Of a stretch of 64,000 nt of DNA, positions 49,506 to 59,560 are shown piece by piece (position 1 is the stretch's first letter; the number at the start of each line of letters is the position of its first letter). The notes under the pieces were generated by a model. That model made no database searches, was not told the DNA's origin, and worked only from the letters and a program-made list of their open reading frames with translations. Made by a program: the position numbers and the translations under genes. This DNA is from Chrysochromulina tobinii (Eukaryota > Haptophyta > Prymnesiales > Chrysochromulinaceae): contig JWZX01003313.1 in the NCBI GenBank assembly GCA_001275005.1, forward strand, positions 1-64,000, in the 5' to 3' direction.

Positions 49506-50642
49506 TCACAGCTCGGCGAGGAGAGCCTTGACGCCGCCTTCGACGTCGCCGTCGAAGGCGAAGGCCATCGACCAAAAGACAGCTGGTGAGCGAGCGGCCA
49601 TCGCGGCGGGGGTGAGCAGGTGGCCCAGCTGGGTGCCGCGGCGTGAGGACCCCTTCGTGGAGAGCACGCGAAGGAAACCCTTGAGCTCGTCACGGCTCAG
49701 TAGCTGCACGTGCTCGCACACAGACTTGCGCACTGCCTTGAAGGTGGCCGAGAGCACAGGGCAACCTTTGCCTTTTGGTGGGATGGGTGTGAGCACGAAA
49801 GAGACGCTGGCAAGCGCGGCCGTACGGTGCTCGATCATGCCGTGCTCCGAGAGGAAATCGGTCGTTCTGCCGCCGCCGCGTGCCGCCGCGCCCATGGCAG
49901 AGCCTGATGAGGAATAGTAATCCGTGGCCAACTGCTCGGCGGTCAGTGCCTTCACCTTGGGAGGAGCGGCCGCAGTGCCGGCACCGCCGCCTCCGCCGCC
50001 GGCACCGCCGCCACCAGCGGCACCAGCGGCACTACCGGCACCGCCGACCTGGCTAGCCTTCTCCCTGGCCAGCGTGAGTGCGAGCGGGTCAGCCTTCTTG
50101 CGCTTGCGACTACGGCCGGCAGAAGCTGCTGCTGCCACTCCTGCGCGCGGCTCGTCGTCGTCGTCGGCGTCGTCGTCGTCGGCAACGTCGTCAGCCGCAG
50201 CTCCGACGCCTGATGGACCCGCCACCGACGCTGCCACTGCTGCCGGTGCTGCCACTGGTGCTGGTGCTGGAAGATCCCGTGGCACCACACCATCGACAAT
50301 GCGACGCACCACCTGCGGCTTCTTGCGGCCGCCGCCTCCGCCTGCCGCTGCGGCTGCCGCTGCCGCCCGAACCAGCACACGAGCACCGTCACCACCTAGC
50401 ACCGTGCTTGCTTGTGCGGCATCGGCAGCATCAAGTGCCTGCGGCGGGAAGCCCACCAGTAATTCTTGCGCATTGGCTGCGATGCCAGTGACGATGGTGA
50501 TCTGTTCACGGAGCACGGACATGGGCGCGTCCCGTGGCACGCTCACGGTGTAGTTCCCTGCCGGTCCCTGCACTCGCACCATGAGAACGCTCGGTCCCTG
50601 CATGAGAACGCTCGAGTCCAGTGCTCTGTGCTCATGGCTCAT
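49506..50642 (-). CDS. Ubiquitin-like (OTU1-type UBX-like) N-terminal domain protein, no OTU domain
   Basis: 378 residues from the ATG at 50642. Residues about 20-95 match the UBX-like domain of OTU1/YOD1: GPAGNYTVSVPRDAPMSVL, ITIVTGIAANAQELLVGFPP and LDAADAAQ (ITGI..xQ.LLVGxPPxxLD). The middle is Ala/Gly/Asp-rich with a basic NLS-like RSRKRKKAD. The C-terminal 120 residues are folded-looking (TTDFLSEHGMIEHRTAALAS, then VCEHVQLLSRDELKGFLRVL, then SPAVFWSMAFAFDGDVEGGV) but carry no OTU catalytic Cys/His pattern. The UBX-like part of OTU1 recruits p97/Cdc48, so a p97-linked role is possible. The C-terminal domain is unknown to me. Confidence 0.6.
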   Translation of the reverse strand: MSHEHRALDSSVLMQGPSVLMVRVQGPAGNYTVSVPRDAPMSVLREQITIVTGIAANAQELLVGFPPQALDAADAAQASTVLGGDGARVLVRAAAAAAAAGGGGGRKKPQVVRRIVDGVVPRDLPAPAPVAAPAAVAASVAGPSGVGAAADDVADDDDADDDDEPRAGVAAAASAGRSRKRKKADPLALTLAREKASQVGGAGSAAGAAGGGGAGGGGGGAGTAAAPPKVKALTAEQLATDYYSSSGSAMGAAARGGGRTTDFLSEHGMIEHRTAALASVSFVLTPIPPKGKGCPVLSATFKAVRKSVCEHVQLLSRDELKGFLRVLSTKGSSRRGTQLGHLLTPAAMAARSPAVFWSMAFAFDGDVEGGVKALLAEL

Positions 50643-50765
50643 GCTGGTTACTTTCAAAGTGTGAAGTCTGGACGCTTGCACTGTGAATAGTTGCTTTTCA
50701 AAGATATGATGATTGTGAGCGTGTGGTGACTACGAACCGACTACATGTACCGAGTCTCGGTAAAA

Positions 50766-53700
50766 TCACTCGCCCTCATGGGCGATCGAGAGCGCGATGT
50801 ACACGCCCCAGAGCGCCACGAGGAAGACGGCGCTCAGCCATTTGGCGACCGGCGGCCCGCCGAGCTCGGCACCGAGCAAAAGGCGGCGCCCGATGAGCGT
50901 GGCGAAGCCTAGGACCGCCACGCCCAAGAAGACCTGCACTGAGTAGGCGAGGTCGCCCGCAGGCACCGCGAAGCCGATGTCGATGCCGGGAGAGTACCAC
51001 GGCTCGCCACTGTATCGATCACGCCACGTGTCATCGTGCTCCTGCCCAAGAGAGGCCCAGTAGATGGCGGCGGCCATCCAGGGCAGCCCGAGGCCGAAGA
51101 AGACGTTGACGCTGTTCGAGCCGGTGATGTTGACGATGGACGCGTCGGCGTACGGTTCGGTTTCGGCGGCGATGCGCGAGGCGAATGTGTCGGGCAGTGA
51201 GGTGCCCATCGCGACAAAGGTGATGGCCGTCACAAATTTGGAGAGCCCCATGCAACAGCCCATGTGGCTCGCGAGGTCGCCGATGATCGCCGTGAGCGCA
51301 CCGATCAGCGCGAGCGCCACGAGGAAGCAAGCCCAGCCTCCCGCGTAGTCGGGCGGCGGCACGCTTGCGCCGACGAGCTTCCAGGGCAGCGCGAGCAGCC
51401 ATACCACCGTCGAGCCCACCGTACCGTCATCGGGCAGCTGCACGGCCTCCTCGAGCTGCGCGCGGTACGAGCTTGCGCTCAGCTCGGGCACCGGCTTTTG
51501 CTGCAAGCTGAAGTCGAGCAGGTGCACCGTCTCGTCGACTTTCGCGACGCGCTCCGAGTCGGCATGCACGTGCGCGACGGCGAAGATCGAGGCGCGGCGC
51601 TTGCGGCTGACACTATCATCGACGAAGCGAACCGCCTTCTCGCCCACGCGCCCCGTGGCCGACGTGAGCATAACCTGGAACTCGTCGGAGCGGTGGTACA
51701 TGCCTGTGTCGATGAGCTCCACCTCAATCATCTTCTCGACAACGCCCTCCTCGAACACGAGCTTGCCCGAAGCGGCTACGTAGCCCAAGCCCGTGACCGA
51801 GCTGCCATCGCGCGTTTCCCACAGACACGCAACCGTCCCTTCGCAGCCGTGCGTGCGTACCACTTTGAAAGATGCGCGCTGCGCGCTCTCCAAGACCTCG
51901 ATCTCGCGTGAGTCGAAGTGCAGCTCGCCCGGCCCATAGTCGTCCTGGATGGTCACGTCGCACACGGTCGCCTCACCGAGCTGGCACGCTTGTGGCTTCG
52001 AGAGCACGACCGTGAAAGCTTCGTCCCTTTCTTCCGCGACATCGCCGAAGATCTTGACGCTCACCGTCTGGAGCGTCACGCCCGGCGCGAAGCTCACGAG
52101 GCCCGCCGCCTTCTGGAAATCGACGCCCTCGGTGGCGCTGCCGTCCTTGGTGTCGTAGTAGACGGAGCACGCCTGGGACGCGTCACCGTGACGCACGATC
52201 GTGAGCGTCACCCTCCCTTGTGCCTCGCGGCACACGCACCACGACTGCGCCCATTGCACGCGGCACTCACCGCGTGCGTCCACCGCGCTGCTCTCTTGCT
52301 TCATGATATCAGCGCGCAGCTGGCCGGCCGAGTCAAGGGCGTTCCTTCCGAGAGCGGCCTTCATGCCAGCCTTTCGGTAGTAGGCTTGCGACTGCGGCGG
52401 AAGCAGCATCGAGGCAACGGCGGCAAGCTGTTCTTCGCCCGAGAGCTTCTCGATCGTCTTGAGCGCGAGCACGCGCGAGACGTCATTCTTCGAGATCTCG
52501 CGCCCATTCTTGTCGTAGCCGATGGCCGCGGCCGCCTCGGCACCCTCTGGGTCGTCGTCGGCAAAGACGGGCGGCTTGCCGTCGCCCACGTCTGCACGGT
52601 ACGACACGTACACGAGGATGGGAAACATGACGAACGTGGCGACGCCTTCCCACACGTCGACTATGTCGGGTGTGTTGTAGACGAGGATGACGATAAGCCA
52701 CACGTACGCCAGGAGCGAGGCGACCCCGGTGATGTAGAAGACGGGGAGCTCCTTGATATAGCGCTTGCCGCCGTCGGAGACAGCCGTGATGCTCACCGCC
52801 GAGATGATCATGAGGTTGTATGCGGCCGAGCCCACGATCGTCGACGGGCCAAGCTCACCCGCGTAGAAACCAGAGCCCACGATCTCGATGATCGAGAGCA
52901 GAATCTCGGGCGAGGAGGAGCCGAGCGCCATCAGAGTGAGGCTAGCGACGGTTGGGTTCCACACGCTTACGGTGTACCTTCGCATCTCGCCTGAGGGCAG
53001 CACGACCGTCTTCGTCGTCTCCGTGGACGTAATTTGCTCGATGCCGGCCATGAAGACGTCCGCCACGATCGCCACACCCAGGAAGGTCCAGGAGAGCAGA
53101 GCCAGGAAGATGAGCGTGTTGCGCCCGGTGCGCGCGGGCCCCTCGATCAGCAGGCCGTCGGCGCAGTACGCACTGCCACCCTCCGAGCCGGCGTGTGGAT
53201 CGTTGAGCCACTGCTCGAGATGCTCAAGCACCGGGTCCATCTCAACTAGGTCGACCCACTGTATCTCGTTGACGAGCACACCAAAGAGCATCCCGAGCAC
53301 GAGCAGCAGCAGGCCGCAGCACACGGAGCGCAACGTGGATATCGAGCGCGTCTCCGGCGCCGACGGTGTCTCGTCCGCGCTCTGGCTCGCAAGCTTGACG
53401 GTGCCCGGCGCCTGAGATGCGCCCGACGGCGACGCTGCCTTGGCGACCGACGACGGCTGACGGATCGGGCTGGCAGCCGACGGCCTGGGCTGCGAAGGCG
53501 AGGCCGCGGCAATCTTGGGCGCCTGCACCGCTCGTGAATTGGTGGCCGAGGGCGAGCTGTTGGGCGAGATCATGCTGCAACACCGCTTGTACGGCGACTG
53601 CGCCATGCCAGAAAGTTGTTCGGCAGTGCAATCCTGAGCAGCCGCATAAGGCACGTTAGCGCCAGCAGCCCATGACAGGCTCGCAGAATTCGCGCACTGC

Positions 53701-53807
53701 TGCCGCTGATCGAGGAGCGCAGCTTCGTCCTCGGTGCTGACCGGCGTTCTCGGCGGCTGCTGCCGGCGCAAGTTTCCCGGAATGTGCGATGTGCCCCAGT
53801 GCAGCAT
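50766..53807 (-). CDS. Na+/Ca2+ exchanger (NCX/SLC8-like) with two Calx-beta domains
   Basis: A 1,013-residue single frame. The first 150 residues are Ser/Pro-rich, followed by a membrane segment (VCCGLLLLVLGMLFGVLV). The alpha-1 repeat reads LMALGSSSPEILLSIIEIV and GPSTIVGSAAYNLMIISAV; alpha-2 reads ITFVAMGTSLPDTFASRIAA and DASIVNITGSNSVNVFFGLG. Between them, a cytosolic loop of about 420 residues has two Calx-beta domains (KDGSATEGVDFQKAAGLVSF with FGDVAEERDEAFTVVL, and ETRDGSSVTGLGYVAASGKL with YHRSDEFQVML). Acidic DDYGP and similar segments can bind regulatory Ca2+. NCX exports one Ca2+ for three Na+ across the plasma membrane. The start ATG at 53807 is the first in frame. Its N terminus is duplicated upstream (54273-54875). 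Confidence 0.93.
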   Translation of the reverse strand: MLHWGTSHIPGNLRRQQPPRTPVSTEDEAALLDQRQQCANSASLSWAAGANVPYAAAQDCTAEQLSGMAQSPYKRCCSMISPNSSPSATNSRAVQAPKIAAASPSQPRPSAASPIRQPSSVAKAASPSGASQAPGTVKLASQSADETPSAPETRSISTLRSVCCGLLLLVLGMLFGVLVNEIQWVDLVEMDPVLEHLEQWLNDPHAGSEGGSAYCADGLLIEGPARTGRNTLIFLALLSWTFLGVAIVADVFMAGIEQITSTETTKTVVLPSGEMRRYTVSVWNPTVASLTLMALGSSSPEILLSIIEIVGSGFYAGELGPSTIVGSAAYNLMIISAVSITAVSDGGKRYIKELPVFYITGVASLLAYVWLIVILVYNTPDIVDVWEGVATFVMFPILVYVSYRADVGDGKPPVFADDDPEGAEAAAAIGYDKNGREISKNDVSRVLALKTIEKLSGEEQLAAVASMLLPPQSQAYYRKAGMKAALGRNALDSAGQLRADIMKQESSAVDARGECRVQWAQSWCVCREAQGRVTLTIVRHGDASQACSVYYDTKDGSATEGVDFQKAAGLVSFAPGVTLQTVSVKIFGDVAEERDEAFTVVLSKPQACQLGEATVCDVTIQDDYGPGELHFDSREIEVLESAQRASFKVVRTHGCEGTVACLWETRDGSSVTGLGYVAASGKLVFEEGVVEKMIEVELIDTGMYHRSDEFQVMLTSATGRVGEKAVRFVDDSVSRKRRASIFAVAHVHADSERVAKVDETVHLLDFSLQQKPVPELSASSYRAQLEEAVQLPDDGTVGSTVVWLLALPWKLVGASVPPPDYAGGWACFLVALALIGALTAIIGDLASHMGCCMGLSKFVTAITFVAMGTSLPDTFASRIAAETEPYADASIVNITGSNSVNVFFGLGLPWMAAAIYWASLGQEHDDTWRDRYSGEPWYSPGIDIGFAVPAGDLAYSVQVFLGVAVLGFATLIGRRLLLGAELGGPPVAKWLSAVFLVALWGVYIALSIAHEGE

Positions 53808-54272
53808 GATAAAGCGACCGAAAAGAGCCTAATTCCAAACATTCCAAACTGGGAAGCTCCCCGAACGCGACGCGAATCCGCCTTATAGGTTGTAGCCGCC
53901 GTCGCATTAGAAGATCCCATGAAGAAATCGTGTCTAAAAACGTACCTTGTTCGCGTACGGTTCGGTTCGTGAGGCGGCTGCGCCACTTCAAACTTTTGTC
54001 TTATGCGTGTTTTGTGGAAGATGCGGAGCGCGGCATGGGAGCGCGGACAGGTTTGTCGTTTTTCCGCCGTCCGCCAACGCCCCGGGCCCATCGCGCTGCA
54101 TGTCTTTTCATTGATACACAATACCCTCTAAATGTATCTACATCATGCTGACATCTATTCGCTGAAGAGCTGAATGCCTGAATCGTGAATGCCTCGGCGC
54201 CGTGAACACTCCGAGGCGGCCGAGGGCCCCCTGAGACCAAGTTGTGGCTGTTCAGGATGGTTTTCTCATCCG
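53808..54272. other. about 465 bp between NCX and its N-terminal duplicate
   Basis: Holds the NCX promoter. A minus-strand frame through 53570-54121 overlaps the NCX 5' end out of phase and is not thought coding. Confidence 0.4.
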
Positions 54273-54875
54273 TCAGCCAAAATGATGTGGCGGCGGCGGC
54301 GGCGGTGGCTTTCCACCGGTCACCGTCCACGGTGGCTTCGTAGACAACATCAGATGCTCCGCCGAGGACAGCAGCTCCATCAACGAGGACAGAAAAGGCG
54401 TCGCGTGATGGGTGAAGGGGAAAACCGCGAGATTGCTGACGATCATGAGCACGAACAGGAGCAGAATTACGACGCACGTGGCGTAGCACATGGTTGGACA
54501 CCGCATAAACGCCGGGGTCTCCGCAGCGGTCAACGACCTGGGATGTGAGATCCACTGCGAAGACGCGCCCGCCGCCTGTGGGGGTGACCGGGCCGCCTTC
54601 GTGTAATAGGAGGTACCCACGGGTGTGCTGTATGATGTATCCGTCCGGTCGTACGGCGACTGTGCCATGCCCTTGTACAGATCGATATCAACCTGCACGC
54701 TCGTGCAGGCCTGAGCAGCCCTGTTGGGCACGTTGGCGCCAGTCGCCCATCTGGGGCTGGAAGAACTCGAGCGCTGCTGCCGGTCATCGAGGAGCGCAGC
54801 TTGGTCCTCGACGCTGATCGGCTCCCTCGACGGCTTCTGACTGCCCGAGCGCGAAAAGAACCCAAAGGCCGGCAT
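54273..54875 (-). CDS. Partial paralogue of the NCX N terminus (short membrane protein or gene relic)
   Basis: A 200-residue frame from a clear ATG at 54875. It parallels the neighbouring NCX N terminus block by block: REPISVEDQAALLDDRQQR versus RTPVSTEDEAALLDQRQQC, then PRWATGANVPNRAAQACT versus LSWAAGANVPYAAAQDCT, KGMAQSPYDR versus SGMAQSPYKR, and a transmembrane segment with a shared Cys-rich lead (CPTMCYATCVVILLLFVLMI). The two copies also share DNA stretches such as GAGGAGCGCAGCTT. No exchanger repeats follow; the frame ends in a polyproline and His tail. Either a new short membrane protein or the remnant of a truncated duplicate. Confidence 0.65.
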   Translation of the reverse strand: MPAFGFFSRSGSQKPSREPISVEDQAALLDDRQQRSSSSSPRWATGANVPNRAAQACTSVQVDIDLYKGMAQSPYDRTDTSYSTPVGTSYYTKAARSPPQAAGASSQWISHPRSLTAAETPAFMRCPTMCYATCVVILLLFVLMIVSNLAVFPFTHHATPFLSSLMELLSSAEHLMLSTKPPWTVTGGKPPPPPPPHHFG

Positions 54876-55440
54876 CTTCGGCTCTCAAGGCCCTTGTCGC
54901 GGCTCGCACGAAATCGTCGCCCGAAAGTCTCGAAGTTCTCAAAACTACTAAGTTTGGGACGTCCCTCCCGAAGTTCAAGTTCAAGTTACCTTCCCGAACG
55001 CCGATCTGCGACCTGGATTGGATGGCCGCCGGGGTGAGCGAGCACTTCGCCCGTAGCCCCATTTGGCGTGCTTCTGCGTCTTTCGAAAGACGGTCCCCAT
55101 CGTCATGCGTTTCATGCCCCCTTAGGTATACTTAGGGCCCCAGCGCGTGCTTAGTGGGTGTGTGGGCCCGGGTGAGCGAGACTGGCTGCAATGTTGTGGG
55201 CGGCCGACCCCTCCCCCGGTAAAAAGACCATGAAAAAGACACCGGGGGGAGCCGGGACACACACCGGACACGCGGACGCACAAAGGCACACGGACCGCAC
55301 AGACGAGCCTCACAACCATCCACCCGTAAGGAAAACTTCAGAGCTGCTCACACCTCGCCCGCGAAACCCCCGCGTGTGAAGTCGGAACTGGTCTTCGGGT
55401 ATCCGATATTGCGTCGTGCTGCTGACGCTAGCAAGAGGAG
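54876..55440. other. about 560 bp divergent spacer
   Basis: Between the NCX-related short gene (-) and the CNT gene (+), so both promoters lie here. No further gene or clear motif. Confidence 0.45.
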
Positions 55441-57288
55441 ATGCTTCGCAACAGGGTGCTACTGCTTATGCTGGCCTTGTACACGATCATCGCTCTTGCC
55501 ATGAATTTCGACCGCGCATTGCCGCTTGCGGTCCTTGAGCTGCTCGCGCTGGCCCTCGTGGCTGGCGGAGCGCTCTTGAAACGCGCCTCCTCCTCCTCCT
55601 CACCACTCGCGCGGGCTATACTCAACGGTGACGAGAGGGACCGTACCCTTCGCAACGCCGCCTCACGCCGACCTCGTGCCCTCGCCGCACTCGCGGTCGC
55701 ATGCCACCTCTGCGTCATCGCTGCCCTCAGCGGCTTCGCTGCCGAGCGCTGGTGGCCCGTCTTGGGCATGGCGCTGATCGTGCTCGGCTGCTACGCGGGT
55801 TCCAAAGACCGCGGCGCGATACGCTGGCGCCCGGTTGCCGCCGGCCTCGCGCTTCAATTCTGGCTCAGTGTGCTGCTTCTGCGCACCTCTTTTGGCCTCG
55901 CGGCCGTTCGATGGACCGCCTCACAAGTGAGTGCGCTACTCGGCTTCGCAGGCATCGGCGCCGCCTTCGTGCTGTGCGGCTCATCCACCGGCTTCGTAGG
56001 CTGTGCGATGCCCCTCTCCTCCTTCTGGGCCTTCATAGTGCTCTCGGTCACCATCTTCTTTGCGTCTCTGTGCTCAGTCCTTCTCCATGTGGGCGTGCTG
56101 CAGGTCGTCTTTGGACGGCTGGGTGGCGCGCTGAGCGCGTTGCTGGGCGTCTCGCGCGCCGAGGCCATCTGTGCCGTGGCCAACATCTTTCTCGGGCAGA
56201 CGGAGGCGCCCTTGCTCGTCCGCCCGATCCTCGGCCGCCTGAATGACTCGCAGCTGCACTGTGTGATGGCGGGCGGCTTTGCCTCGGTGGCTGGCTCAAC
56301 GCTCGGCGCATACATCCTTATGGGCGCACCTGCGACGCACCTGCTCGCGGCGTCGGTCACGTCGGCGCCCGCCTCGCTCGCGATCGCCAAGATGCTTCAC
56401 CCTGACAAGCCGCGAGGAGCGCGTCGCTCACCCAGAGCCGACGGGTGGAGTCTTCACGGCAGCGCGAAAGCGACGGAGCTCGCTGAGGTCAAAGTGGGCA
56501 GCGCGCCTCTCGGTGAGGAGACGGACGCGGGCAGCAGCGTCAGCAGCAGCGCGCACGCTTCCTCTTCCCGTGAGATCTCTTCTCGTGAGTTCTCTTCTCG
56601 TGAGATCGACGTGGGTGCCATTCGCACCGTCACCGGTCTGGCGAGGCGCGGCGACCTGAACGGCAAGAAGGTTCGCGTGGTAGGGTACGATGCGACCACG
56701 GGCCTCTGGCACGTCATGGTCGATGTGGAAGGCACCAAAATCGCGCTGCGGCCTGAGAACCTCTACGACCACGGCCCGGGGCTGCTCAGCGGCGGGAACC
56801 GGCCGCCGTCTTCGCCCTCGCTGCCGCCTTCGCCGCCCTCGCCTCCCTCGCTGCCAGGCGAGGGAGCAGCGGCCGAACCGGCCGAACAGGCTGGGCCGGC
56901 TGTGAAGGAGGCTGTGAAGACCGAACAGGCTGGGCCGGCTGAGCCGGCTGCGTCGGCTGAGCCAGCTGCCTCGGATGAGGATCTTCACAGCCTCCTTCGC
57001 CGCAACGGCCTCGAGAAGCTCATCAGCATCTTCGTCGAGAATGGCATCGAGACCGTTCAGGATGTGCGCCTACTCACCGAGAACGACCTCAAAGAACTTA
57101 GAGTCCCTATCGGGCTCCGTCGCAAACTCCTCGGGGCGGCCGAGGCAGCCGGGCCGGCCGAGGCGGTCGAGGCGGCCGAGGCGGAGGTTGGCAAGGCCGT
57201 CACGTCGCAAAGCCTCCTCAAGTTCTCGATCACCGTGCCAGACGCCCCCCTGAGCGCCCTATTCGCGGCGGCTTCCTCTGCGGCGGCT

Positions 57289-57338
<50 letters not shown>

Positions 57339-57517
57339 ATCGACCTTGCGAGCGCGCTCGAGTCACGCCCACCCACAAGCCCCTGAGACGGTTACGGCCC
57401 CGGCTTCGGGCCGCGATGAAAAGGACGACCTCGAGGATGCGTGGTCGCCTGTGCGGACTCGCACGGCTGCCGGGTCTGAAGCGCCCGAAGTTGTGGAACT
57501 TGCGGACGACGGCGGTA

Positions 57518-57554
<37 letters not shown>

Positions 57555-58221
57555 AGGCGGCGGAGGCGGCGGAGGCGACGACGACGACGACGAGTTCGAT
57601 GACGTGGTCGAGCTGCCCGCTGCCGAGACGGACAATGTGGTGCAAGCGGCGGCCGAGGGCGCCATCAACGCAGTACCGCTCGTCGCTTGCATTGCGGCCA
57701 CGCTGATCGCCTTTTTGGCTCTCGTCGCCATGCTCGATACGCTCGCTGGCTTCCTCTTCTCGCTCGTTGGCATCGAGGGGGTCTCTTTCACACGCGCCCT
57801 CGGATGGCTCGGCTTTCCGATCGCGCGGCTCATGGGCGTACCAACGGCGGACTGCGCCTTCGTCGGCCAGCTCATCGGTATCAAGACGGCCACCAACGAG
57901 TTCGTCGCATTTGCGCGTCTCTCGGACGCCATCCGAGACGGCAGCGTGAGCCCACGCGCTGTAGTGATCGCAAGCTATGCTTTGTGCGGTTTCGCTAATG
58001 TGGGCTCGATGGGCATCATGGTCGGCGGCCTCTCGACCTTAGCGCCGCACAAGCGCGACGTCCTCTCACGGGAAGTGCCGCGCGCGCTTGTGGCGGGCAC
58101 GCTCGCCGCTTTTGCGACCGCGTGCGTGGCCGCGGCCATCTACAGCGAGGACGACGTGAGCGTTGGTCTCCCGTCTCGCACGCACCCCGTTGGTTCAAAC
58201 AGCACAGATGGCCTGGGTTGA
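55441..58221 (+). CDS. Concentrative nucleoside transporter (CNT/SLC28) with inserted SAM and Tudor-like domains
   Basis: A 926-residue single frame. The two halves match CNT: FVLCGSSTGFVGCAM-like start, VLQVVFGRLGGALSALLGVS, AVANIFLGQTEAPLLVRP (gating helix with the QTExP nucleoside-site motif), VMAGGFASVAGSTLGAYI, then after the insertion GWLGFPIARLMGVPTADC, GIKTATNEFVAF (ExxN-like) and ALCGFANVGSMGIMVGGLS. CNTs import nucleosides with Na+ or H+. Between the halves is a cytosolic insert of about 400 residues: a small beta domain GKKVRVVGYDATTGLWHVMV ... LRPENL (nt 56644-56762), a Pro/Ala stretch, and a SAM domain (nt 56976-57135, LLRRNGLEKLISIFVENGI, LTENDLKELRV). Poly-Ala and poly-Gly runs lie at nt 57290-57338 and 57520-57577. 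Confidence 0.9.
57290..57577. repeat. two GGC triplet runs coding poly-Ala then poly-Gly
   Basis: The same trinucleotide run (GCG/GGC)n is read in one frame as Ala at 57290-57338 and in another as Gly at 57520-57577. Such runs are length-variable. Confidence 0.9.
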
Positions 58222-58572
58222 TAATTGACGCCGCGGCCATTGGATATTGCGATTCGTGAGGGCAGCACACACCTGTTTCACGGCGATCGTCGTACGTTTG
58301 CGTTTCATTTGCGTCGCGGTAGGGGTAGCCCGCGCGCCGGGCGTACGTGCCAAACGTGCGCCAGCCGGCCGCCTGGGGTGCATAAAACGAGGATCCTCCT
58401 GGCAGGGTGCATCAAACATGAATGAAAACCTATTTTGTTTGTATTCTCGAGCCTGAGCATAATCCGAAGTCCACGCCGTGCTGGGAAAATTCATGGGAAA
58501 ATTATATCATTGTTTACGGAGGTTTGCCAAAAATGCATCCGCGCCACCGGTCCACCGCGCGCGTGGAACACA
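58222..58572. other. convergent spacer, no gene seen
   Basis: About 350 bp between the CNT stop and the next gene's stop. AT-richer around 58420-58530. Confidence 0.5.
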
Positions 58573-59259
58573 TTATTGTGCCAGGCTGCGCGTGTCACCC
58601 TTCGTTTGACACGCACGGCGTGAGGCTAAATGGACAGCACTTATGTTGAGCGTTGCAGGCGCAAATAAAGCGACCGTGGTGTACCCACGGCGCCGCCGGC
58701 AATGATTGTTACATGGCGACGTGCCGGTTTCGAATGGCTTGCGTTCATCATAGTAGATGTTTTGCCAGGAATCTGCGAAGCGTTTTAGGGACAGCCAGCA
58801 GAGATGTTCTGCCATATAACCCTCGTCCGAGAAGCCCATGGCGAGCTTGGCTCCACGTGGCACGGCACCTCGAAGCTGCTGCATCCGGAGCCAAGCCAGG
58901 AACCAGACGTTGAGGTAGTGCTGGATCCATGTGAAGTATAGATCAGCAGCAGGCATCGGGTCAAGCGTCGATGAGAATGCTGCGCAGATGGACCGGAACC
59001 GCCCTTGGCTCGCTGTTGCACGTTGCGCGAGGGTCGGACAGTAGGAATGATCACGTTCAATCGTCACTGCTGAAGATGTGACATGGCTCACACAATCGAT
59101 TAGGTCGCCATGTCTTGAGCCAATCTCAACAAAGGATCTACCGGCAGCCAGGCGAGCGACGTGGTCCATGACTGCAAACGATGCTCGCACGGGCGGTATG
59201 TCGTGGGTGCCGTTCGGACCGAGTAGCAGTGCACATGAAATGTTGGCGCGCATCTCCAT
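58573..59259 (-). CDS. Methyltransferase-like protein (Rossmann fold)
   Basis: 228 residues from the first in-frame ATG (59259). Motifs: LAAGRSFVEIGSRHGDLIDC (loop I of SAM-binding folds, E/DxGxxxG), VTIERDHSYCP (acidic end of strand 2), and a later DLYFTWIQHYLNVWFLAWLR. The C terminus is Cys/Arg-rich. No known family is evident; substrate unknown. An upstream exon is possible because a strong pyrimidine tract with an AG lies directly before the ATG. It lies beside NTMT1 and another methyltransferase-like gene. Confidence 0.55.
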   Translation of the reverse strand: MEMRANISCALLLGPNGTHDIPPVRASFAVMDHVARLAAGRSFVEIGSRHGDLIDCVSHVTSSAVTIERDHSYCPTLAQRATASQGRFRSICAAFSSTLDPMPAADLYFTWIQHYLNVWFLAWLRMQQLRGAVPRGAKLAMGFSDEGYMAEHLCWLSLKRFADSWQNIYYDERKPFETGTSPCNNHCRRRRGYTTVALFAPATLNISAVHLASRRACQTKGDTRSLAQ

Positions 59260-59560
59260 GCAACTTACCGGTAAAAAAGTTTGCCTCGCCGCGCCGCGTG
59301 CACCGCTCACGGGGGAGCCCGGCGCGCGCTCACAGAACACATCAAACGCGACGGTTCACGCCTCGCGTTCGGTGTGGCGCGCTCTGTCTGTGAATACAGG
59401 CGCTCTCGTTGGGTACAGTGCACTGTAAGTTATCGCGGCTTCATTCACAGTGAATATTCACCGCAACAGATTTGTAATATTTATATTCTCCTCCCCTGGT
59501 CTGACTGAATATACTGCACTCACTGGCCTGTCGCGACCTCGTACCGGCCGCTCTTATCAC
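59260..59560. other. spacer between two minus-strand methyltransferase-like genes
   Basis: About 300 bp. A low-GC stretch at 59440-59500. Nothing else seen. Confidence 0.4.
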
